Positions 35,441 through 44,076 of a stretch of 64,000 bases of DNA are shown in pieces (position 1 is the stretch's first letter; every line of letters begins with the position of its first letter). Source of the stretch: Leucocoprinus leucothites (taxonomy: Eukaryota > Basidiomycota > Agaricomycetes > Agaricales > Agaricaceae); assembly GCA_013368445.1 (NCBI GenBank), contig JAACJO010000021.1:310001-374000 (forward strand), read 5' to 3'. Made by a program: the position numbers and the translations under genes. Under the pieces are notes generated by a model. It searched no databases, was not told the origin of the DNA, and saw only the letters and a list, made by a program, of their open reading frames with translations.

Positions 35441-38400
35441 AATCAAACAAAGGATTAACAGTACATGTACCAATATTGCTCCATACAACTAGAGCAAAAC
35501 ACAATCTACAAGCACTACTAGACTCAGGAGCTAGTGGAGAATTTATCGACCCACAACTAGTCGATACCTACAACTTGCCAAAATTCAAGATGAAAAAGGC
35601 AATCAAAATCCGTAACGCTGATGGAACACAAAACCTATCAGGAAGTTGTACTCACTATACAAAATTAAAAATAGAAGTGAACAACAAAATTATGACGATC
35701 TCACCAAGAATAGTCAAACTTGGATCAAACCAACTATTCTTAGGAATCACATGGTTAAAGAGATTCAATCCCGACGTTGATTGGCAGAAACTGTCATTAC
35801 GTTGGCGAGATGAAAATTCTCATACAATCAAATTAACCAAAGCGAAAACTGATTCCATCAATCAGTTGTATTATGAAATCAATGTGAAGTCTAACACATC
35901 ACAACAACTTCACAACTCGGCTACTAAACCTAAAAGGGAATCAGACCCTGTGAAAGCCGTACCGAAGAAATTTCATCAGTTTCTCAAAGTCTTCAACAAA
36001 GATGAATCTGAGAAATTACCACCCAGACGTCCTTGGGATCATAAAATCGAGACTATACCTGAATTTGAACCCAAACGAATGCCAGTTTATCACCTGACAC
36101 CTCAGGAAAGAACTGAACTTGACAAGTTTATTTCCGAAAATCTACGAAAGGGATATATTCGGAAATCCAAATCACCAATGGCCTCTTCTTTCTTCTTTGT
36201 AGGAAAGAAAGGAGGAGACTTACGTCCATGCCAAGACTATCGATTCCTTAACAAGAATACGATAAAAAATGCTCACCCAATACCGAGCATATCACGAATC
36301 ATGGATAAACTCAAAGGATCTAATTGGTTCACCAAGTTAGATGTCCGACTAGGATATAATAATGTCCGAATCCATGAAGGACATGAATGGAAAGCGGCAT
36401 TCCGCACTCCAAATGGGTTATATGAACCCACAGTCATGTTCTTTGGAATGACAAATTCCCCTGCTACCTTCCAATCCATGATGGATCACATCTTTAAAGA
36501 CCTTACTGAGAAAGGCGGAGTTATTATTTACATGGATGACATCCTTATCCATGCAAAAACAAAAGAACAACTCGAAAGACTTACTAAACAAGTCTTGAAG
36601 ATTCTACAACAGAACGAGTTGTATTTAAAAACTGAGAAATGCGAATTCGAGAAGCAACGCCTAGAGTACCTCGGAGTTATCATAACTCCTGACTCTATCG
36701 AGATGGACCCAATTAAACTTAAGGGAATACAGGATTGGCCTGTACCCAAGTCTGTCCGAAATATCCGACAATTCATTGGATTCTGCAACTTCTATCGCAA
36801 ATTCATTCACAACTTCTCAGCTATCGCACAACCACTTAACGCATTACTTCGTAAAACAACGAAATTCGAATGGAACTCAGAAGCACAGAAAAGCTTTGAG
36901 AAGCTCAAGGAACAATTCCTTAAGCAACCTATACTTCAAATAGTTGACGAATCAAAACCATTCGAAATCGAATGTGATGCTTCCGCATTTGCTACTGGTG
37001 CAGTACTACTCCAAAGAGATTCAAATGGAGATAAGCACCCTGTGGCTTATTATTCACAAACCCTCAACCCTGCGGAACGAAACTATCATGTGTCTGACCA
37101 AGAATTCCTTGCTATTATTAGAGCACTAAAGGAATGGCGACACTACCTTGAAGGATCAGCACACCCTATCATCATATGGTCTGATCACGAGAATCTCACC
37201 AGATGGCGAGAACCACAACAATTAAATCGAAGACAAGCTAGATGGATGCTATATATGACATGCTTCCACTACTCCATAAAGCACTTAGCTGGCAACAAAA
37301 ATACTCTTGCTGATGCATTGAGTAGAAGACCAGACCTAGTCCCAGATGGAAAGGATAACGAAGATCTAGTTGCGATACCATCAGAAAAATTCATTAACTT
37401 CCTTTCTGAGGAAATTAAAGAAGAAATTAAAAATAAACAAAAGAAGATCAACCCATCTGAAAGATTTACAGAAGATGATGGCATTTATAAATATCAGGGA
37501 AGACATGTGATACCTGAAGATGCCGAACTAAAAAGAAGACTTCTACAACGTGTACATGATCACGAGACATCAGGACACCCAGGAACAGCTGAAACGTTCC
37601 GTAAACTATCTAAATTAGTTTACTGGCCTGGAATGAACACATATGTTCAAAACTACGTGAAAGGATGCCCTATTTGTCAACAATACAAAATCAACCGTCA
37701 TCCAGTTAAACCACCAATGCAACCAATTAAAGGCCCTTCTTCCACAAGGCCCTTTTCCCAAATATCCATGGATCTTATCACAGATCTACCACCTGACGAT
37801 GGATATGATTGTATATTGTCCATAGTGGACCATGGACTTACGAAAGGGATAATCCTAACTCCAACAAAGAAGACAGTAAATGCTGATGGCATTGCTGAAA
37901 TTCTTATTGACAAAGTATTTTCGAAATACGGAACACCCAATAAAATAATCTCTGATCGAGATCCACGATTTGCTGCTAAATCAATGCAAAAACTATACGA
38001 AAAACTCAATATTACCCCAGCCCTGTCTACAGCATACCATCCACAGACAGACGGAACTACCGAAAGGTACAACCAAGAAATCGAGTTTTACTTAGCAGTT
38101 TACACATCACAAAACCCAACCATATGGAAACGAGCACTTCCAATGATTGAATTTGTACACAATACGAAACCCCATTCTGGAAGAAAACACTCACCATACG
38201 AATTAATCCTAGGATATAACCCACAAGCGTTTATCTCAGACATAGAGACAGATACACCTTCTATTAATGAGAAGTCTCTATTCTTGGAACAAGTCCGAGA
38301 AGCAGCTTTAGAGGCACATGAACGAACACGTCTCATGATGGCTCAAAGAAAGAACCAACCATGGACACCATTCAAAGTAGGAGACCGAGTTTGGTTAGAT

Positions 38401-38811
38401 AACCGAAATCTCCCTTTACCCTATGCTTCTAAGAAGCTTAACCAAAGAAGAGAAGGTCCATTTACTATTATTAGAAAGACCTCTCCAGTCAACTACGAAC
38501 TCAAACTACCACAAAAATGGAAGATTCACAACAAGTTCCACGCTTCACTTCTCATGCCAGTAACTGAGAATGACGTTTATGGTAAACACAACCCTAAACC
38601 ACCACCTGTCCTAGTCTCAGGAGAAGAACAATACGAAGTCGAAGCAGTCCTAAACCATAGAACTCGCAGACTACGTTCTGGAACAAAAATAGAATACCTA
38701 ATTCGTTGGAAAGGATATGGACCAACTGAAGACTCATGGGAACCAGAGAAAAATCTTGAAAATTCAAAAGAAATAATTCAAGAGTATAAAAGCCAACACA
38801 ATCTCTCTTAA
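35401..38811 (+). CDS. pol: Gypsy1 Pol: PR-RT-RNaseH-IN-chromodomain
   Basis: A polyprotein of about 1136 residues in the -1 frame to gag. It has no ATG of its own at the start, so it is made as Gag-Pol. Order: aspartic protease with DSGASG at residues 41-46; reverse transcriptase with YMDD at 377-380; RNase H starting with ECDASAFATG near 526; integrase with the H2C2 zinc domain (HDHETSGHPG..CPICQQ, about 718-760) and catalytic D791, D852 and E888 (35 residues between the last two); and a C-terminal chromodomain from about 1078 (YEVEAVLNHR..YLIRWKGY..DSWEP). The chromodomain places it with the chromoviruses, whose integrases can target histone marks. All key residues are present. A Leu replaces the usual Trp in KLDVRxGYNN of the RT. 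ORF3 follows 15 nt after the TAA, in the same frame. Confidence 0.95.
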   Translation: MSTHEDQIDIIDLQSNKGLTVHVPILLHTTRAKHNLQALLDSGASGEFIDPQLVDTYNLPKFKMKKAIKIRNADGTQNLSGSCTHYTKLKIEVNNKIMTISPRIVKLGSNQLFLGITWLKRFNPDVDWQKLSLRWRDENSHTIKLTKAKTDSINQLYYEINVKSNTSQQLHNSATKPKRESDPVKAVPKKFHQFLKVFNKDESEKLPPRRPWDHKIETIPEFEPKRMPVYHLTPQERTELDKFISENLRKGYIRKSKSPMASSFFFVGKKGGDLRPCQDYRFLNKNTIKNAHPIPSISRIMDKLKGSNWFTKLDVRLGYNNVRIHEGHEWKAAFRTPNGLYEPTVMFFGMTNSPATFQSMMDHIFKDLTEKGGVIIYMDDILIHAKTKEQLERLTKQVLKILQQNELYLKTEKCEFEKQRLEYLGVIITPDSIEMDPIKLKGIQDWPVPKSVRNIRQFIGFCNFYRKFIHNFSAIAQPLNALLRKTTKFEWNSEAQKSFEKLKEQFLKQPILQIVDESKPFEIECDASAFATGAVLLQRDSNGDKHPVAYYSQTLNPAERNYHVSDQEFLAIIRALKEWRHYLEGSAHPIIIWSDHENLTRWREPQQLNRRQARWMLYMTCFHYSIKHLAGNKNTLADALSRRPDLVPDGKDNEDLVAIPSEKFINFLSEEIKEEIKNKQKKINPSERFTEDDGIYKYQGRHVIPEDAELKRRLLQRVHDHETSGHPGTAETFRKLSKLVYWPGMNTYVQNYVKGCPICQQYKINRHPVKPPMQPIKGPSSTRPFSQISMDLITDLPPDDGYDCILSIVDHGLTKGIILTPTKKTVNADGIAEILIDKVFSKYGTPNKIISDRDPRFAAKSMQKLYEKLNITPALSTAYHPQTDGTTERYNQEIEFYLAVYTSQNPTIWKRALPMIEFVHNTKPHSGRKHSPYELILGYNPQAFISDIETDTPSINEKSLFLEQVREAALEAHERTRLMMAQRKNQPWTPFKVGDRVWLDNRNLPLPYASKKLNQRREGPFTIIRKTSPVNYELKLPQKWKIHNKFHASLLMPVTENDVYGKHNPKPPPVLVSGEEQYEVEAVLNHRTRRLRSGTKIEYLIRWKGYGPTEDSWEPEKNLENSKEIIQEYKSQHNLS

Positions 38812-38821
38812 CATTCCCCAG
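38806..38821 (+). promoter_or_regulatory. 3' splice-like site before ORF3
   Basis: CTTAACATTCCCCAG: a branch-like CTTAAC that overlaps the pol stop, a short pyrimidine run and CAG, five nt before the ORF3 ATG. Joined to the leader donor at 33041 it would make the ORF3 ATG the first ATG of the mRNA. The branch-to-AG distance (about 10 nt) is short but possible in fungi. Confidence 0.4.
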
Positions 38822-38826
38822 CTTCA

Positions 38827-40176
38827 ATGACTACTTCAGAAGTCAGTGAACAACCAACAGTACCAGTCTTTGGAACTATTATTTGCGAATCGCCCTCACC
38901 TATTACCCCTCCTACTACACCGACCAACACCATCGACGATGCGAACAAGGTCGAAGAAAGTCCTGGTCTTGCCTCATCGCAAGAACAAGGCACCAAATCC
39001 CCTGCCGGAGATAGTGCAGGCGGAGACACTAGCGGTGAAAACTCTTCACCCTATAAAGAGAATGCCACCCTACGACGAGCATTTCTTCGAGAACAGACAG
39101 CCGTTGACTTTCTGTCCGCCTACGGCAGCAATCCTAGACTCACTTCATATGTCTACAACATCGGGAATCGGATTGATGCTCTCGCTTCTGCAAGAAGTGA
39201 ATACAAGCGTCTCCAGGAAGAAATGGACTTCCACCTTAGTAACCTGGCACGCCATATCCCTAGGGGTCCCTATACTCAGAACATCGTCCGACGCATCCAA
39301 CGCACCGACCCGGACGGAGATTACTTCGCTACGCTCAAGCGTCAACAAGCTCCAGAGCGACGTGCACAGGATTCTGAGCGCGCCTCAGCTGATGACGAAG
39401 GAAAAACTTCCCCACCTAGCGTCAAACCTCAACAACGTCATGATGTGGCTACACACAATGCCATATTACCGAATACACCCCCTCCAACGCCTACTAACGA
39501 GCCTCCTCGAAATACCAATCGAGACGCGACTCGCCCTGGACGTACTAGTCGAACCTGCGACATATGTCACGGAATGGGTCATATCAAGACGCTTTGCCCG
39601 GGATATCATTGCACCTGGTGCGACACTTTCGCCCCCGGCCATTTCACCAAGTATTGTTCCCGAAATCCTTATAAAGGAATTGCTCGACGGGATCTACCCC
39701 CAGTCGCCCTGGCAGCACTTTCGATTACCGAAGGAGTCGATGCCGCCAAGGCTCTTGCTCTGCAGTCCATCTCCGGATCTGCCAGAATACAGCCCCGACA
39801 GTCCGGTGTACCAACCGGCAATCACGGCGCCCCTATCACCGATGCCGTCGGACTTCGATCCGAACGACATAATCCAACATCCACAGCCGTTAACACCACC
39901 TCCCTCGGCCCAACCTACAACCCTACTTTTACGCCGCGACGAGGTCGTAAACCCGCACCACGAGGAAGACAATATGGTCGTCTCCAGACCTCAGTCCGTT
40001 CCTCCCATCCAAACCATCGAGGACGCAGTCCGAACGGACGTCCCCATCACGGTCGAACTCCTCACATCTATGAAGGAGAACGCCCCCTTACACCCCCATA
40101 CGAAGATGGCAATTACGAATCTCATTACGATGATGAGGCCAACTTCAACATAGACGGTGAAGGTAATTTACCTTAG
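38827..40176 (+). CDS. Gypsy1 ORF3: double zinc-knuckle protein in env position
   Basis: 449 codons between pol and the polypurine tract. The first 80 residues are Thr/Pro/Ser-rich. A helical segment follows (LRRAFLREQTAVDFLSAYG and beyond, to about residue 165). Two zinc-knuckle-like motifs come next: CDICHGMGHIKTLC (244-257, CX2CX4HX4C) and CTWCDTFAPGHFTKYC (262-277, CX2CX6HX4C). The C-terminal third is rich in Arg/Gly/Pro and ends in an acidic tail. No signal peptide or membrane segment is seen, so it is not an envelope glycoprotein. An RNA-binding or second Gag-like role is likely. The ATG has a weak context (T at -3), and an overlapping frame (38939-40153) is also open. Reinitiation, readthrough of the pol TAA or a spliced mRNA could express it. 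Confidence 0.75.
   Translation: MTTSEVSEQPTVPVFGTIICESPSPITPPTTPTNTIDDANKVEESPGLASSQEQGTKSPAGDSAGGDTSGENSSPYKENATLRRAFLREQTAVDFLSAYGSNPRLTSYVYNIGNRIDALASARSEYKRLQEEMDFHLSNLARHIPRGPYTQNIVRRIQRTDPDGDYFATLKRQQAPERRAQDSERASADDEGKTSPPSVKPQQRHDVATHNAILPNTPPPTPTNEPPRNTNRDATRPGRTSRTCDICHGMGHIKTLCPGYHCTWCDTFAPGHFTKYCSRNPYKGIARRDLPPVALAALSITEGVDAAKALALQSISGSARIQPRQSGVPTGNHGAPITDAVGLRSERHNPTSTAVNTTSLGPTYNPTFTPRRGRKPAPRGRQYGRLQTSVRSSHPNHRGRSPNGRPHHGRTPHIYEGERPLTPPYEDGNYESHYDDEANFNIDGEGNLP
38939..40153 (+). CDS. Overlapping +1-frame ORF within ORF3
   Basis: About 404 codons open in the frame +1 to ORF3, starting at the second ATG after the splice-like site (38939, with A at -3). Its C-terminal half (SPDLPEYSPDSPVYQP and following, about 39790-40080) looks protein-like, at least as much as ORF3 in the same stretch. 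Either two proteins overlap here, or ORF3 carries two compensating frame shifts. No family is recognised. Confidence 0.3.
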   Translation: MRTRSKKVLVLPHRKNKAPNPLPEIVQAETLAVKTLHPIKRMPPYDEHFFENRQPLTFCPPTAAILDSLHMSTTSGIGLMLSLLQEVNTSVSRKKWTSTLVTWHAISLGVPILRTSSDASNAPTRTEITSLRSSVNKLQSDVHRILSAPQLMTKEKLPHLASNLNNVMMWLHTMPYYRIHPLQRLLTSLLEIPIETRLALDVLVEPATYVTEWVISRRFARDIIAPGATLSPPAISPSIVPEILIKELLDGIYPQSPWQHFRLPKESMPPRLLLCSPSPDLPEYSPDSPVYQPAITAPLSPMPSDFDPNDIIQHPQPLTPPPSAQPTTLLLRRDEVVNPHHEEDNMVVSRPQSVPPIQTIEDAVRTDVPITVELLTSMKENAPLHPHTKMAITNLITMMRPTST

Positions 40177-40213
40177 TGACTTAGATAGTTACTAAGATGT
40201 GGACATCTTAGCT

Positions 40214-40226
40214 AGGAAAGGGATAA
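40214..40226 (+). other. Gypsy1 polypurine tract
   Basis: AGGAAAGGGATAA ends exactly at the 3' LTR start (40227). It is the expected plus-strand primer. Confidence 0.85.
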
Positions 40227-40889
40227 TGTTATGTATATTGATTATATCTAGCATTTGTTCTTTCTATAATACGAAGTCGATATTAGCCTTACTTAAGTAA
40301 TATCGCAATTATGTTTTCTTCTTATTTGTTCTTGTATTTTCTCGTTTGTTTTGACTCGTTTACTTTGTCTGGTTATGACTCGTTATGACTTGTTTGGTCT
40401 TGTTTGTATTTTGATGACATGTGATTGTTAAATATAGCTGCGCTATATTTGGACTTACCTTGTGATCGATCAGATGATCAAAGAAGAACTTCTTTAGAAG
40501 AACTTCTAAAGCTTCTTTGACAGATCGCGTCTTATATAGTTTAATTAGCGTTAAGGAAGCTGTACGCTTCTCTTCTTTCATTAGAAGCCCTTAGCCCTAG
40601 TTAATAATAGATACCGACTTGTATCGTATATAAGTCGTCGACATCTACCAAGGAGAAACATCGTTTCTACTTGGTTAGGTGGAGACTCAATACGAGCCTT
40701 TATCTATACAAAGTCGAATTGAACTTAAGCTCTAAGATCTCAATTACTAAAGTCTTAACTTTATAATCGCCGTATTATAACTCTGACTTAGTAAACGACT
40801 TTGTCGCTTACCGAGAAGGAGTCCCCTTTGATAAGATCAACTCGATACTTATCGCGCCAGCTTAGGACCGGGCCGGCGTCACTATAACA
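40227..40889 (+). repeat. Gypsy1 3' LTR
   Basis: 663 bp, identical to 31950-32612 on reading through both copies. It is followed by the target-site duplication GATGA (40890-40894) and the resumed RepHel C gene. Confidence 0.95.
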
Positions 40890-41210
40890 GATGAAGTTCC
40901 TATGCAGCACAAATATACTATAGAGTCAGTGGATAGGTGCTTAAGAGATTTGGTTTGGGTAAGAGCACTTTTTATAATAATTAATTTGATTTCTGATAGT
41001 TTAGTAGGGTATGGAAGGTAGAGAGGCTGGAGAGAATAAATCCTTTGGTGGAATCACTGTGGTCTTTGGAGGAGATTTTTGTCAGACTCTGCCTGTAGTG
41101 CCAGGTGGTACTAGACAGGATGTGGTTCTGGCCTCCTTATGCAGGAGTGAGCTCTGGTGAAAGATCAAGTGATATTCTCTTCAACAAAACATGTGCTTGG
41201 GTAGATCTGC

Positions 41211-41864
41211 TGATATGTATATTGATTATATCTAGCATTTGTTCTATATACAATACAAAGTCGATATTAGCTTTACTTAAGTAATATCACAATTATGTTT
41301 TCATCTTTGTTTGTTAATATTTTCTTTAGTTTGTTTTGACTCATTTACTTTGTCTTATTGTGACTTGTTTGGTTTTGTTTATATTTTGATGACATGTGAT
41401 TATTAAATATAGCTGCGCTATATTTGGACTTACCTCATGATCGATCAGATGATCAAAGAAGAACTTCTTTAGAAGAACTTCTAAAGCTTCTTTGACAGAT
41501 CATGTCTTATATAGTTTAATTAGCATTAAGGAAGCTGTACACTTCTCTTCTTTCATTAGAAGCCCTTAGCCCTAGTTAATATTAGATACAGACTTGTATC
41601 ATATATAAGTCATCAACATCTACCAAGGAGAAACATCATTTCTACTTGGTTAGGTGGAGACTCAATACAAGCCTTTATCTAAACAAAGTCAAATTGAACT
41701 TAAGCCTTAAGATCTCAATTACTAAAGTCTTAACTTTATAATCACTGTATTATAACTCTGACTTTGTAAATGACTTTGTTGCTTACCGAGAAGGAGTCTC
41801 CTTTGATAAGATCTACTTGATACTTATCGCGCCAGCTTAGGACCAGGCTGGCGTCACTATAATA
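41211..41864 (+). mobile_element. Solo LTR, Gypsy1 family, older copy
   Basis: 654 bp, TGATATG...TATAATA, colinear with the Gypsy1 LTR and flanked by the exact duplication TCTGC (41206-41210 and 41865-41869). It differs from the intact LTR mostly where that has CpG (for example ATCGCGTC against ATCATGTC, and GTCGTCGAC against GTCATCAAC). It interrupts the RepHel C helicase. Confidence 0.93.
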
Positions 41865-42600
41865 TCTGCTGCAGATGATCAGCATGCTCAATGGTTGCTC
41901 GATATTGGTAGAGGAGAGACTGGGGATAATAATGAGATGGTGAAAATCCCTGAGTCTATGATCTGCAACTCAGTTGATGATCTCATTGCCAGAGTTTATC
42001 CTGGCATTGATGACAGTAGAGCCAAGGAGGGCCAGTGGTTCCCAAACCGCACTATTCTCTATGCCCGGAATGATGAAGTCAACAACCTCAATCAAGCTAT
42101 TCTAGAAAAATCCAAGTTCAATGCAGCAAATGAGACTCATGTGCTCATGAGTGCTGACTCAGTCTCAGAAGAGAATGGAATGCACCATATGTATCCTCAA
42201 GAGTTCCTTCAAAGTCTCACTGCTCCTGGACTTCCTCCTGCAAAGCTCTACCTCAAGGTTGGCTGTCCAGTCATGCTTCTTAGGAACTTGGATCCAGCAA
42301 AGGGACTTTGCAATAGGACATGGATGGTAGTGATGGCAATACGGAGAAAAGTTCTTCACTGCTATATTATCAGTAGAGATGCAAAATATGCAGGAAAAGA
42401 GGTCTTCATCCCCAGGATTATTCTTGAGCCAAACTTAGAGACTCTTCCTATTCCTTTGAAATGCTGCCAATTCCCAGTCTGTCTTGCATTTGCAATGACC
42501 ATCAACAAGTCTCAGGGACAAGAGACTTCAGTTTTCTCTCATAGACAATTATATGTAGCTTTGTCAAGATGTACCTCCCTATCTAGGATACATGTTGTAC

Positions 42601-42865
42601 TGTTATGACCTTCGTTGGAACTCAGGTTGCAACTCTGGCAAAGACTTGAGAATGAGAAAGGGAAAGATACAATTGGTAAAGCATAAGGACTACACTCTAC
42701 CTAGGAGTCTATATATGTGAGACCGAAGCAGACCCGGGTAAGTATGAGTCAGGGGACTCAGGTAACTATGACATAGATCATGACATAGACTATGATGTAG
42801 GAGTGGGGTAGTTGTAAAAATAGAACTTGACATGGGAAACACTGGAACTGAGTAAAGTTGTAACA
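42601..42865 (-). repeat. Gypsy2 3' LTR
   Basis: 265 bp. The polypurine tract is next to it at 42866-42878 (minus strand AGAAAAGGGGTAA). Confidence 0.92.
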
Positions 42866-42878
42866 TTACCCCTTTTCT
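42866..42878 (-). other. Gypsy2 polypurine tract
   Basis: The minus strand reads AGAAAAGGGGTAA directly before the 3' LTR. Confidence 0.8.
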
Positions 42879-42962
42879 ATGGTTCAAGTCCTCGTGAACT
42901 AATGTAAATGTCCGTGTAAGATATGGCTTATGGAAGTATAAGCAGTGAGTTGTAAGTCCTTT

Positions 42963-43928
42963 TTAGAAACCTTTGATGGCAGCGCAGGCCGTTGCTTTCT
43001 TGGTGGGGCCAATGATGAACCCTCCATTGTCAGGTACAGCAACTATGAAGAAAGGGGCATTTGGTGGACTGCCTTGGAAACCTTTGACCGAGTATCTGCT
43101 ATGGGAGATCTCAAGGTTGTCATGGGAGGCTATAAAGGTGTTCATGACATCATCCCAATAGGCTGCATCAGATTCACCATCATCTTTCATGGTGTTGAAT
43201 CCTGTTGGTTGAAACCAGGTGACCCCTCTGTTGTGTTGGTAGGTGCGTAGGTATTTCATCAGATGTTCTGCTTCTTGGGATAGGGCAGGTTCTGATGTAG
43301 GTTCAGTTGGAGGTTCAGCTATGCTGTTGGCTGGTGGGTGCATGAGCATAGGTTCATCAGTTGACTTGTACAATAGTTGAGAATGAGAGCTCGAGGATGT
43401 AGATAGCGTAGGGGAGTGAGGGCGTTTGCATTCATTGACTGTGGTAGATGGTGGGGAGCATTTTGCTGTGAGTATCGGTTCTCTCATCCTGTTGGTGTGA
43501 GAGTAGGAGGCTTGGATTTCATCAATGTGATCACGGATGTCTGTGATACTGAGGTACCGGTATTTCCCCAACTGTTGGACAAGCTTGAACTGGAGTTCAT
43601 GCATGTACTCGGCATCATTGTGGGAACACAAGCCTTGTAGTCTGTTGACGGTCCGTGTGGCATTCTTGTCAACATCTTTGAGGGTGAGGAGTTGAACAAG
43701 TTGAGGTTTGATGCCAATGAGGAGGGATACTGCTTCTGTAGCTATCTCGTTGATTGAGTTGATGCGATCCTCAATGGCTATGAGCTTCTGGATTGCATCG
43801 ATAGTTGCATTGTATTCCATGAGGCCATCTTTTCATGCCTCATTGCATTTATTGATGTCTTCTACATCAAGGTATGCAATGGCGTTGGAGGTTGTGTTGG
43901 TGGTAGAGGTGGTATGAGTTGTCCTCAT
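42963..43928 (-). pseudogene. Gypsy2 extra ORF downstream of pol
   Basis: An almost open frame of about 320 codons between pol and the 3' LTR, from an ATG at 43928. A single in-frame TGA (about 43834, probably from CGA) precedes the longest open part (43820-42963). The N-terminal part is helical (DAIQKLIAIEDRINSINEIA..). The middle is Ser/Pro/Thr-rich. The C-terminal 90 residues look like a compact domain (WFQPTGFNTMKDDGESDAAY..FFIVAVPDNGGFIIG). There is no zinc knuckle, signal peptide or membrane segment. It occupies the same place as ORF3 of Gypsy1 but is not similar to it. I do not recognise it. Confidence 0.65.
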
Positions 43929-44076
43929 GGCTGTATTTCATTGGATAACTGCATCTGTAGAGGGGTAGGTGGTGGCTGGGTACATGATAGCTTGGTTGGA
44001 GTTGAGATAGGTTGTTCGAGTGTAGATGTAGCTGGTCTGGTTGGGATGCATTACTTTGGTGTTTTATCCCCCTCTT

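Larger units (their letters stand above)
31950..40889 (+). mobile_element. Gypsy1: intact chromodomain Ty3/Gypsy element
   Basis: An 8940-bp element with 663-bp LTRs (31950-32612 and 40227-40889), identical as far as I can read, starting TG and ending CA. The exact 5-bp duplication GATGA lies at 31945-31949 and 40890-40894. It splits the helicase codons for IIWDEVPMQ in Helitron C. It carries gag, pol (PR-RT-RH-IN-chromodomain) and a third ORF, all open. A polypurine tract precedes the 3' LTR and a self-priming PBS follows the 5' LTR. High CpG content against its surroundings, identical LTRs and open frames point to a recent insertion that may still be able to move. Confidence 0.96.

Noticed and set aside
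38812..38826. ORF3 as an envelope gene
   Set aside because: The protein has no signal peptide, membrane segment or fusion-peptide-like stretch; zinc knuckles point to nucleic-acid binding.
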